A stretch of 14,064 bases of DNA from Lachnospiraceae bacterium (GTDB lineage Bacteria; Bacillota; Clostridia; Lachnospirales; Lachnospiraceae), in NCBI GenBank assembly GCA_900759665.1, contig CAAEWE010000054.1, positions 1 through 14,064 on the forward strand, given 5' to 3'. Of the stretch, positions 8,901 through 14,064 are shown one piece after another. The position numbers were made by a program, and so were the translations under genes. Under the pieces are notes generated by a model. It was not told where the DNA came from. It saw nothing but the letters and a program-made list of their open reading frames with translations, and did not search any database. Position 1 is the stretch's first letter, and each line of letters opens with the position of its first letter.

Positions 8901-9505
8901 TGGGATATGAGCTGTATTGTAAGATGCTCAGTGAGGCAATCCGTACTATGAAGGGTGGAAAACCGGAGAGAGAAGAGCTTGAGACGAATATTGATCTTCA
9001 GGTTGACGCATTCATTCCGGCATCGTATATTAAGAGTGAGTACCAGAAGTTAGATATGTACAAGAGGATCGCTGCTCTGGAAAATGAGGGAGAGCGTTCT
9101 GACATGGAGGATGAGCTTGTGGACCGGTTCGGAGACATTCCGGCCGCAGCACAGAATCTGCTACGTATCGCCGTGTTGAAAGCGGCAGCCCACAGAAGCG
9201 GGATACTGCAGATAACACAGAAACCGGATGGAATCCGTTTTTATCTGCAGCCGGATGCATCACTGGATGTGGCAAAGCTCCCGGACATGATCGCATCGTT
9301 TGAGGGGAAACTACGCTATATTTCCAAAGGGGAAGCTCATTTTCTGTATGTACGCAAGGCACTGGATACAGGAAACAGCAGGGCAGCAGTGACCGGCAAA
9401 ACAGTGGCAAAGGAAAAGCGGATGCAGGCGGAAAGGATCTTTCAGGCGGCAGAAAGTGTGGTACAGGCGATTACCGAGATTCAGGAGGACAAAAATGCAC
9501 AATAA
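5909..9505 (+). CDS. mfd: Transcription-repair coupling factor Mfd
   Basis: Mfd displaces RNA polymerase stalled at DNA damage and recruits UvrA, so it works in the same pathway as the uvrC product upstream. The 1198-residue protein is full length. Its N-terminal part (about 1-450) is UvrB-like (for example GQYSVRGGILDIYPP). The CarD-like RNA-polymerase-interacting domain begins near 505 (GDYVIHENHGLGIYRGI). The RecG-like motor has Walker A GDVGYGKTE (656-664), the DEEQ box (757-760), SATPIPRT and the RGRVGR motif (928-933). The C-terminal TRCF domain (about 1020-1130) is present (VDAFIPASYI). The ATG at 5909 follows AAAGGA (5894-5899). The gene's last 11 bases overlap the lipoprotein gene. 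I see no frameshift or missing motif. Confidence 0.98.
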   Translation: METLWKPLEELNAYGSARECIERGRMPIQISGCIDGQKSHIISGLSQAKKWTVIIAADEKKAREILADYRMYDRNAVFYPAKDVIFYSADVHGNAVETERLKTIKSLLDQEGGTVVTTMTAGMEYVQSLSVYEKSRRHIREGAQVDLEELCRALADMGYERQSQVEQPGQYSVRGGILDIYPPTEDCPYRVELWGDEVDTIRSFDVESQRSIERMEELTIFSAMEIILNEEQMRQGFERIRKEQEKLQAKFRKAKEFEAYNRLNDTIREWKERLEYTRSGAGLESFLLYFDSTAGSFFDFFDTDETMFVVDEPIRCLEAMEAVEAEFRESMESRLQKGLILPGQMKVLYSAGTVQALLLQKGTVYLSMLDGLPADIQVKESFHLQCQAAASYNKHFELLVDDMKKWKQQGYRILMLCASRTRAKRLAGDFQEYDIPAFYRETLDRELQPGEIMVSYGRLSRGFAYTQLRFVVVTESDVFGNRTKSRRKRQKQYNGQVIQSFNELNVGDYVIHENHGLGIYRGIEKIKVDNVAKDFVKIEYGDGGNLYVPASALDVLQKYASQDAAKKPKLNKLNTMEWKKTKTRVRGAVKEIAKELVELYAKRQEQPGYQFSPDTVWQTEFEEMFPYEETADQLDAIAATKRDMESSRVMDRLICGDVGYGKTEVAIRAAFKAVNDNKQVAFLVPTTILAQQHYNTIRERLGDYPINVEMMSRFRTPAQQKKTIEKLKRGEVDIVIGTHRLLSKDVAFKDLGLLIVDEEQRFGVTHKEKIKQMKGDVDVLTLSATPIPRTLHMSLVGIRDMSVLEEPPVDRLPIQTFVMEHSSEIIREAINRELVRGGQVYYVYNRVHNIDEVAMEVARLVPDANVAFAHGQMSERELERIMMSFIQGEIDVLIATTIIETGLDISNVNTIIIDNADQMGLSQLYQLRGRVGRSNRTAYAFLMYKKDKILREVAEKRLEAIREYTDLGSGIKVAMRDLEIRGAGNLLGAAQSGHMEAVGYELYCKMLSEAIRTMKGGKPEREELETNIDLQVDAFIPASYIKSEYQKLDMYKRIAALENEGERSDMEDELVDRFGDIPAAAQNLLRIAVLKAAAHRSGILQITQKPDGIRFYLQPDASLDVAKLPDMIASFEGKLRYISKGEAHFLYVRKALDTGNSRAAVTGKTVAKEKRMQAERIFQAAESVVQAITEIQEDKNAQ

Positions 9506-10244
9506 AAAATTCAGATCAGGGTTATGTATGTTGATGGCAGTGGCTCTTCTGGCCAGTGGCTGCGGACATAAAAAAACGACAAAAGTAGAGAATGGAAACA
9601 TCTCTTCCGGTACGGTGGTCATGATGGTGGGGGATGATCAGGTGCGTTACAGTGAAGTGATGGCATACTGTTATTTTTTGAAATGCCAGTATGAGGAAAG
9701 CTTTGGAAAAGAGCTTTGGAGCTACAAGCTGGATGATAATGAGACCATTGGGGATCAGGCGAAGCAGGAGATCGTCAATATGATCACGCAGCTGAAGATC
9801 ATATCCGGTGTGGCACAGGAGCAGAATGTCAGTCTGTCAGCAGATGAGCAGGATGAGGCACTGCGTCAGGCGGAAAGTCTGGTGCAGAATGCAGCAGCGG
9901 CAGACAAAAAGACATATTTTCTTTCTGTGCAGAAGATCAGCGGGATCTATCAGGAAAATCTGCTGGCGGAGAAAATGTTTTATGTTGCCACAGATGATGC
10001 CGATACCAATGTAAGTGATGATGAGGCCCGTCAGGCGATTCTGGATCAAAAGGCAAAGACAGCATCCCAGTCTGCAATCCAGGAGGACGAGGATACATCC
10101 ATCAGCAGGGAGATGCTCAGCCAGCAGAAGGAAGAGATCATACAGGACCGTCAGGCAGACATGTTTGTCCGGAAATATAACAAATGGCTTCAGGACAAGA
10201 AAGTAGATATTAATCAGAGCTTCTGGAATGACTTTACCCTATAG
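9495..10244 (+). CDS. SurA-N-like lipoprotein lacking a parvulin domain
   Basis: The start is the ATG at 9495, six bases after AGGAGG (9483-9488), inside the end of mfd; an in-frame ATG 39 bases upstream would bury the signal sequence. The 249-residue product has a lipoprotein signal (LLASGC, lipidated Cys23), so it is expected to be anchored outside the cytoplasmic membrane. Residues about 40-135 resemble the SurA/PrsA-type N-terminal chaperone domain (VRYSEVMAYCYFLK, then a helical segment with MITQLKIISGVAQEQNVSLS). The C-terminal helix (about 205-245, QADMFVRKYNKWLQDKK) also fits. Between them is an acidic, Gln-rich stretch instead of the roughly 90-residue parvulin rotamase domain, and no HIL-type parvulin motif is visible. 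It is therefore probably a folding chaperone or structural lipoprotein rather than a prolyl isomerase. Assignment to the SurA_N family is by resemblance only. Confidence 0.75.
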   Translation: MHNKKFRSGLCMLMAVALLASGCGHKKTTKVENGNISSGTVVMMVGDDQVRYSEVMAYCYFLKCQYEESFGKELWSYKLDDNETIGDQAKQEIVNMITQLKIISGVAQEQNVSLSADEQDEALRQAESLVQNAAAADKKTYFLSVQKISGIYQENLLAEKMFYVATDDADTNVSDDEARQAILDQKAKTASQSAIQEDEDTSISREMLSQQKEEIIQDRQADMFVRKYNKWLQDKKVDINQSFWNDFTL

Positions 10245-10252
10245 GGCAGTGG

Positions 10253-10281
10253 TTTACAGAAATAAAAGGATTTGTTATACT
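10253..10281 (+). promoter_or_regulatory. SigmaA-type promoter for the CheX-like gene
   Basis: TTTACA (10253-10258) and TATACT (10276-10281) are separated by exactly 17 bases, each matching consensus at five of six positions. It starts eight bases after the lipoprotein stop. Transcription would begin near 10288, giving a leader of about 40 bases before the GAGGG ribosome site (10318-10322). It suggests the CheX-like gene starts a new transcription unit. I see no clear terminator for the upstream run. Confidence 0.75.
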
Positions 10282-10329
10282 GAAAGATAGGACAAACGGT
10301 ATGATTGGAACGAAAGTGAGGGTCAGAAA

Positions 10330-10785
10330 ATGGTGAAAGCAGAACATGTCAATCCATTTATTTTATCCGTGTGCAAAGTGGTAAAGGATGTATGTAGGAT
10401 GGATCTCCAGATCGGCAAACCCGGTGTAAAACCGGAAAAATATCCGGCAGACGCATCCATTATAGAACTTGGGATCGTAGGAAACCTGAGTGGAAAGGTG
10501 ATCCTGAATATGGAGCATCCAACTGCTCTGGAGATCATTTCCAAGATGATGATGACACCGGTAAATACCATAGATGAGATTGGACAGAGTGCGATTTCAG
10601 AACTGGGAAATATGATCGCAGGTAATGCAGCCACAGTATTTGCAAGCAATAATATATTGATCGATATCACACCACCAGATTACTACGATGGTAGTACATA
10701 TGAGGGACAGGGCAATCAGATGCTCAGCATCCCGTTCCGCTCCGATACGGGTTCTATGTCGGTGGATATATTTATAGCAGAATAA
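10330..10785 (+). CDS. CheX-like protein (CheY-P phosphatase family)
   Basis: The 151-residue product fits the CheX family, single-domain phosphatases that dephosphorylate phospho-CheY or related response regulators. The central helix carries the E-x-x-N signature at Glu91 and Asn94 in SAISELGNMIAGNA, the residues that attack the aspartyl phosphate in characterised CheX/CheC proteins. The flanking strands IIELGIVGNLSGKVIL and SMSVDIFIAE fit the CheC-like fold. The ATG at 10330 follows GAGGG (10318-10322), and the gene has its own promoter. No chemotaxis, flagellar or response-regulator gene is in the window, so its partner is unknown. Stand-alone CheX-like proteins may act on non-chemotactic response regulators (inference). 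Confidence 0.8.
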   Translation: MVKAEHVNPFILSVCKVVKDVCRMDLQIGKPGVKPEKYPADASIIELGIVGNLSGKVILNMEHPTALEIISKMMMTPVNTIDEIGQSAISELGNMIAGNAATVFASNNILIDITPPDYYDGSTYEGQGNQMLSIPFRSDTGSMSVDIFIAE

Positions 10786-10791
10786 ACATAC

Positions 10792-10820
10792 AGCCGGCAG
10801 CAGCAATGCATGTCGGCTTT
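10792..10820 (+). terminator. Hairpin with short T run after the CheX-like gene (weak terminator)
   Basis: Bases 10792-10799 (AGCCGGCA) pair with 10811-10818 (TGTCGGCT) through eight base pairs including one G-U wobble, around an 11-base loop. Only three T bases follow before CTG, so it is at best a weak intrinsic terminator. The 9-base sequence CAGCCGGCA recurs at 10853-10861 and could compete for the same partner. A second small hairpin is ACAGG (10830-10834) with CCTGT (10842-10846). The spacer may therefore be a structured leader for the methyltransferase gene rather than a simple terminator. Confidence 0.4.
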
Positions 10821-10893
10821 CTGATCGCAACAGGGATGATGCCTGTGGGCAGCAGCCGGCACAGACATCAGGAAAGGCAAAGGCAAGGGCAAG

Positions 10894-11619
10894 ATGGCAG
10901 GATTTAAACGATATCGCAAGGATGATCCGGTTTCGTATTCTTTAGGAATCACGCTGACCTTTGAACTCCTTCGCTACAAGACAGAATATGTCAATACAGT
11001 ATATGTCCATTCCACAATGAAGGAGGGCGATACCTACAATAAGCTTCGCACAATATGCCGTGAAGCAGGAATACCGATCCGGCAGACAGACAAAATATTT
11101 CATGTACTGTCCCAGAAGGAAAACTGTTATGTGATCGGTGAGTTTCGTAAATTTCCGGGAAAGCTGGAAAAGGATGCCTCCCACATTGTGCTTGTATCAC
11201 CGTCCAATGCCGGCAATATGGGAACCATTATGCGCAGTGCCCTGGGATTTGAGCTGAATCAGATGGCGATCGTGCGGCCGGCGGTGGATGCCTTTGATCC
11301 GAAGGTTGTCCGTGCATCTATGGGGGCTGTCTTTTCCACAGAGTTTCAGTATTTTGACAGTTTTGATGAGTATCTGGAGCAGTTTGGACAAAGAGAGCTG
11401 TATCCATTCATGCTGCAGGCACAGATCACATTGCCGGAGATCAGCCCTTCTGGTACGTATTCCCTGATCTTTGGGAATGAAGCGACCGGCCTGCCGGAAG
11501 AATTTCTTGATATCGGCACATCGGTCATCATTCCTCATTCTAAGAGGATCGACAGTCTTAATCTTCCGATCGCGGCAAGCATTGCAATGTATGCGGCACA
11601 TAGTGCGTCCCGGAAGTAG
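10894..11619 (+). CDS. TrmH/SpoU-family RNA 2'-O-methyltransferase
   Basis: SPOUT-fold enzymes of this family transfer a methyl group from S-adenosylmethionine to a ribose 2'-OH in tRNA or rRNA. The 241-residue product shows the three family motifs. Motif 1 has Asn105 and Arg114 in SNAGNMGTIMRSALGF. Motif 2 is around VVRASMGAVF (138-147). Motif 3 has GNEATGLP (194-201) followed by IPHSKRIDSLNLPIAASIAMY (213-233), with Asn223, which forms the trefoil-knot SAM site. Residues 1-90 form an N-terminal region lacking the L30e-like substrate-binding domain in clear form. The target RNA cannot be deduced. The ATG at 10894 follows AAGGG (10885-10889) at the end of a short AAAGGC-like run. It stops four bases before the promoter of the next unit. 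Confidence 0.88.
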   Translation: MAGFKRYRKDDPVSYSLGITLTFELLRYKTEYVNTVYVHSTMKEGDTYNKLRTICREAGIPIRQTDKIFHVLSQKENCYVIGEFRKFPGKLEKDASHIVLVSPSNAGNMGTIMRSALGFELNQMAIVRPAVDAFDPKVVRASMGAVFSTEFQYFDSFDEYLEQFGQRELYPFMLQAQITLPEISPSGTYSLIFGNEATGLPEEFLDIGTSVIIPHSKRIDSLNLPIAASIAMYAAHSASRK

Positions 11620-11623
11620 GGTG

Positions 11624-11652
11624 TTGACAGGAAATGTATAATATATTATAGA
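11624..11652 (+). promoter_or_regulatory. Candidate promoter of the two-GTPase unit
   Basis: A perfect TTGACA at 11624-11629 lies immediately downstream of the methyltransferase stop. With a 17-base spacer the -10 would be TATAGA (11647-11652), four of six; TTATAG one base earlier is also possible. A perfect TATAAT at 11637-11642 is too close to this -35 to work with it. The leader then runs about 30 bases to GGAGG (about 11679-11683), close upstream of the ATG at 11691. A palindrome overlaps the spacer and -10. Confidence 0.65.
11637..11650. promoter_or_regulatory. Perfect 14-bp AT palindrome, candidate operator
   Basis: TATAATATATTATA is its own reverse complement and sits between the -35 and the end of the -10 of the promoter for the metal-GTPase genes, a position where a repressor would block transcription. 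Its half sites resemble those of Fur/PerR-family boxes (TATAAT with ATTATA), but the centre is two bases rather than the one of the classic 7-1-7 box. Assignment to a metalloregulator is inference; AT-rich promoters can produce such palindromes by chance. Confidence 0.4.
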
Positions 11653-11690
11653 TAGTGAAGTAAAATGAACAATAGAAATGGAGGATTATC

Positions 11691-12836
11691 ATGGCAAAGA
11701 TTGATATTATTTCTGGTTTTTTAGGGGCAGGTAAGACAACATTGATCAAAAAGCTGATCGCAGAGGCTTTTACGGGAGAAAAGCTGGTTCTCATAGAAAA
11801 TGAATTTGGAGAGATCGGAATTGACGGAGGTTTCCTGAAAGAAGCAGGTATCCAGATCACAGAGATGAATTCCGGCTGTATCTGCTGTTCTCTGGTAGGT
11901 GATTTTGGTGCAGCTTTAAAGGAAGTATTGGAGAAATACTCTCCGGACCGTGTGATCATTGAGCCGTCAGGAGTAGGCAAACTTTCCGATGTCATCAAAG
12001 CCGTTCAGAATATCGGAGAAGATGTTCAGATCAACAGTACAGCAGTTGTTGTAGATGCTCAGAAGTGCAAAATGTATATGAAGAATTATGGTGAGTTCTA
12101 TAATAACCAGATCGAATATGCAGGTACCGTGATCCTGAGCCGTACACAGAAGGTGTCTGACGATAAGCTGGATACCTGTGTAAAGATGATCCGTGAGAAA
12201 AACGATGAAGCATCCATCATCACAACACCATGGGATGACATCAACGGCAGGAATATTCTTGAAGCTATGGAAAAGGTGAATTCTCTGGAGAAGGAACTTT
12301 TGGAAGAGCATGAGCATCATCATCACGACGGAGAGTGCTGCTGCGGCCATCACCACGATCATGAGGAGCACGATCATCATCACCATGACGGAGAATGTGG
12401 CTGTGGCCATCATCACGATCACGAGGAGCACGATCATCACCATCAGGATGGAGAATGCTGCTGCGGCCATCACCACGATCACGAGGAGCACGATCATCAC
12501 CACCATGACGGGGAATGTGGCTGCGGCCATCATCACGATCATGAGGGACACCATCATGCCGATGATGTGTTTACAAGCTGGGGCGTAGAGACAGCCCACA
12601 AGTTCAGTGAAGAAGAGCTGAGGGATATTCTGGACAAGCTTGCAAAAGGCGGTGAATATGGAGAAGTTCTCCGTGCCAAAGGCATTGTTACCCCTGTAGA
12701 GGGAGAGTGGTTCCATTTTGATCTTGTTCCGGAGGAGACAGAGCTTCGCCGTGGTGCTGCAGATTATACAGGACGTATCTGCGTGATCGGTGCAAATCTG
12801 AACGAGGAAAAGATCAAAGAGCTGTTTCATGTATAA
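11691..12836 (+). CDS. CobW-type G3E GTPase with a His/Cys-rich repeat linker (putative metal chaperone)
   Basis: G3E GTPases of the COG0523/CobW group deliver or buffer metal ions for target proteins, often zinc or cobalt. The 381-residue product has Walker A GFLGAGKTT (9-17), the CxCC metal motif CICC (63-66), the Walker B-like EPSGVG (91-96) and a C-terminal CobW_C-like domain (about 293-381). The usual NKxD guanine motif reads SRTQ (150-153). Between the domains, residues 207-289 contain 38 His and 10 Cys arranged as four 20-residue repeats. This is a likely metal store or sensor tail. The start ATG at 11691 has a good GGAGG site. The gene begins a new unit with its own promoter, and the second G3E-like gene follows after 59 bases. 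The metal cannot be named from sequence; zinc, nickel and cobalt all fit. Confidence 0.9.
   Translation: MAKIDIISGFLGAGKTTLIKKLIAEAFTGEKLVLIENEFGEIGIDGGFLKEAGIQITEMNSGCICCSLVGDFGAALKEVLEKYSPDRVIIEPSGVGKLSDVIKAVQNIGEDVQINSTAVVVDAQKCKMYMKNYGEFYNNQIEYAGTVILSRTQKVSDDKLDTCVKMIREKNDEASIITTPWDDINGRNILEAMEKVNSLEKELLEEHEHHHHDGECCCGHHHDHEEHDHHHHDGECGCGHHHDHEEHDHHHQDGECCCGHHHDHEEHDHHHHDGECGCGHHHDHEGHHHADDVFTSWGVETAHKFSEEELRDILDKLAKGGEYGEVLRAKGIVTPVEGEWFHFDLVPEETELRRGAADYTGRICVIGANLNEEKIKELFHV
12327..12566 (+). repeat. Four tandem 60-base repeats coding His/Cys-rich units
   Basis: The units are 12327-12386, 12387-12446, 12447-12506 and 12507-12566; the last diverges at its end. Each codes about 20 residues in the order DGEC-x-CGHHHDHEEHDHHHH. 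The residue between the cysteines alternates Cys, Gly, Cys, Gly. Unit 1 differs from unit 3 at about 4 of 60 bases but from unit 2 at about 9, which points to duplication of a 120-base pair of units. The array is in frame and could vary in copy number between strains by slippage. Confidence 0.9.
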
Positions 12837-12895
12837 AAGAAACATGATCGTCGGCTGCGATATAGAGAAATAACACAACCAAAGAAAGGATTGCT

Positions 12896-13873
12896 ATGTT
12901 TGGAAAACAAAAACAGGAGATGATGGTATACGTCATCATGGGATTTCTTGAGGCAGGAAAAACAAGTCTCATCCGGGATCTTCTGGCAGACGAGCTATTT
13001 GATGACAGATCAAAAACACTGATCCTTGTATGTGAGGAAGGTGAGGAGGAATATCCGCAGGCACTGCTTGATCAGACCCATGCGGCATGTGAGTATATTG
13101 AGGATGAGGAATCTTTCCAGGGCAAAGTCATAGAAAAGTTTCTGAAAAAGCACCGTCCGGACCGGATCATTATTGAGTATAACGGCATGTGGCCGACAAT
13201 CCATATTCCGGAAATGTACGATTCTCTGGAGGATATCTGTTTTGACCGTGAGGTATATTTCCAGACGATTGATGTGGTTAATGATGAGACCTTTATGCTT
13301 TATACACGTAATATGCCATCGATGATGGTGGAGCATTATAAAGTGTCCGAGATGGTCATTGTAAACCGCTGCACCGTAGAAAATACCAACAAAAACGCCA
13401 TTCGTGGCAGCGTTAAGGCAGTGAATCCGAGAGCACAGATCGTTTATGAGTCGGAGGATGACGCATTTTACGAGATGAAGGATGAAATGCCATTTGATGT
13501 AAAGGCGGATGTTATTGAGATCAAAGACGACGATTTCGGTCTCTGGTATGTGGATATGATCGATCACCAGTCTGTCTATGATGGCAAGACCCTGCACCTG
13601 ACGGGACGGATTCAGAAAACAAAAGGGCTGGAAACAGGTTACGTCGTATTTGGACGCCATGCAATGACATGCTGTGCCGATGACGTGCAGTTTATCGGGT
13701 TTCTCTGCAAGGCGGATGACTGGTCCGGTTTTGCCAATGGAAGCTATGTGACCATCACGGCACGTCTGGAGTTCAAATTCCGGAAAGAGTACGGAGAAGA
13801 GGGCCCGGTATTCTATGCTGATGAGGTTATAGCGGCACAGAAACCAACAGACGAGCTGGTGTATTTTAATTAA
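12896..13873 (+). CDS. Diverged G3E-like P-loop protein fused to a YcgQ/TIGR03943-like domain
   Basis: The 325-residue product begins at the ATG at 12896 after AAAGGA (12885-12890). Residues about 8-205 resemble a CobW/G3E GTPase: Walker A GFLEAGKTS (16-24), a Walker B-like IIIEYNGMW (91-99) and VNRCT (156-160) where NKxD would lie. The CxCC metal motif is absent. Residues about 205-325 resemble the C-terminal domain of the YcgQ/TIGR03943 (DUF1980) family, seen especially in GRHAMTCCADDVQFIGFLC (253-271) with adjacent Cys259 and Cys260 and a beta-rich end. In other Firmicutes that domain is normally found in a protein paired with a YcgR-type permease. No permease or membrane segment is seen here. 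With the upstream His-rich GTPase it probably forms a metal-handling pair. GTP binding may be lost. The domain assignment is from memory of motifs, so it is moderately sure. Confidence 0.75.
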   Translation: MFGKQKQEMMVYVIMGFLEAGKTSLIRDLLADELFDDRSKTLILVCEEGEEEYPQALLDQTHAACEYIEDEESFQGKVIEKFLKKHRPDRIIIEYNGMWPTIHIPEMYDSLEDICFDREVYFQTIDVVNDETFMLYTRNMPSMMVEHYKVSEMVIVNRCTVENTNKNAIRGSVKAVNPRAQIVYESEDDAFYEMKDEMPFDVKADVIEIKDDDFGLWYVDMIDHQSVYDGKTLHLTGRIQKTKGLETGYVVFGRHAMTCCADDVQFIGFLCKADDWSGFANGSYVTITARLEFKFRKEYGEEGPVFYADEVIAAQKPTDELVYFN

Positions 13874-14064
13874 TGACTCAAACTTCGCACACCTGAAAAT
13901 TGCTTGTGCCCATAATGTTTCTTATGTGGCAAAGATTACAATATGATTTTTGCCTCTCAAAACGAATGTACCCGGAAGGCTGTGGTCTGGAAATTGACGC
14001 AGATCAGTAGGCTTGCTGAAAAGTCTTTGCTTTGCAATGTTTCGATGAATACGCGCCTGGACGA
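13870..14064 (-). repeat. Right copy of the dispersed element, inverted
   Basis: Read on the - strand from 13974 down to about 13870 this matches window bases 1-107. The best block is a 13-base identity at 13940-13952, followed by an ungapped run to the stop codon of the preceding gene. Bases 13975-14064 extend the element beyond what the left copy shows. Local pairing is possible: GCACA (13887-13891) with TGTGC (13905-13909), and bases 13908-13915 with 13922-13930, an eight-pair stem with one bulged base and a six-base loop. No T run follows directly, so this is not a clear terminator. On the - strand one frame has a single stop across most of the element, ending in QVCEV and a stop at about 13880, which hints at a decayed short coding sequence. 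Confidence 0.65.

Noticed and set aside
11637..11642. Perfect TATAAT as the -10 of the GTPase promoter
   Set aside because: Only seven bases separate it from TTGACA, too short for a sigmaA promoter, and no suitable -35 lies 16-18 bases upstream; it is better explained as half of the palindrome.
12310..12588. Ile/Thr-rich + strand open frame in the His repeat region
   Set aside because: It is a frame-shifted reading of the tandem His/Cys repeat; low-complexity product without independent support.
11967..12878. Long reverse-strand open frame of about 303 codons with hydrophobic Met/Val/Ile-rich segments opposite the His-rich GTPase
   Set aside because: It is the antisense of CAT/CAC/GAT-rich His and Asp codons, which read as Met, Val and Ile. 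The + strand frame has clear G3E motifs, so this is a shadow.
13887..13930. Intrinsic terminator after the last gene
   Set aside because: Hairpins can be drawn, but no T run follows, and the sequence belongs to the repeated element, so the folding may serve another purpose.

Overview
The window is a gene-dense stretch of a low-to-mid GC Gram-positive chromosome, most likely a gut Lachnospiraceae-type member of Clostridia. The evidence is HPr kinase/phosphorylase, strong AGGAGG-type ribosome binding sites, sigmaA-like promoters, the uvrC-hprK and pth-mfd neighbourhoods, a lipobox lipoprotein, and many short or overlapping gene junctions. Every supported gene lies on the + strand. I see no tRNA, rRNA, CRISPR array, transposase or phage gene.

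Region 1 (135-10244) is a compact run of seven genes: a secreted C39-like cysteine-protease-fold protein with an Fn3 domain, uvrC, hprK, an HD-GYP-like protein that has lost its GYP motif, pth, mfd, and a SurA-N-like lipoprotein without a parvulin domain. Gaps are 2-39 bases, or genes overlap by 11-17 bases, so the run is probably largely co-transcribed. It brings together the excision nuclease UvrC, the transcription-repair coupling factor Mfd, peptidyl-tRNA rescue (Pth) and the carbon-catabolite sensor HprK.

Region 2 (10245-11619) has a good sigmaA-type promoter, a stand-alone CheX-like gene, a structured 108-base spacer, and a TrmH/SpoU-type RNA methyltransferase.

Region 3 (11620-13873) looks like a separate two-gene metal-handling unit. 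Its promoter carries a perfect 14-bp AT palindrome. The first gene is a CobW-type G3E GTPase whose linker holds four 20-residue His/Cys repeats (38 His and 10 Cys in 83 residues). The second is a diverged G3E-like P-loop protein fused to a C-terminal domain resembling the YcgQ/TIGR03943 (DUF1980) family. This is the most interesting candidate system in the window.

The two ends of the window carry diverged copies of the same roughly 100-base or longer sequence in inverted orientation. They match at about 59 of 84 positions without gaps, in a conserved/variable block pattern. This looks like a dispersed repeat family that I cannot name.
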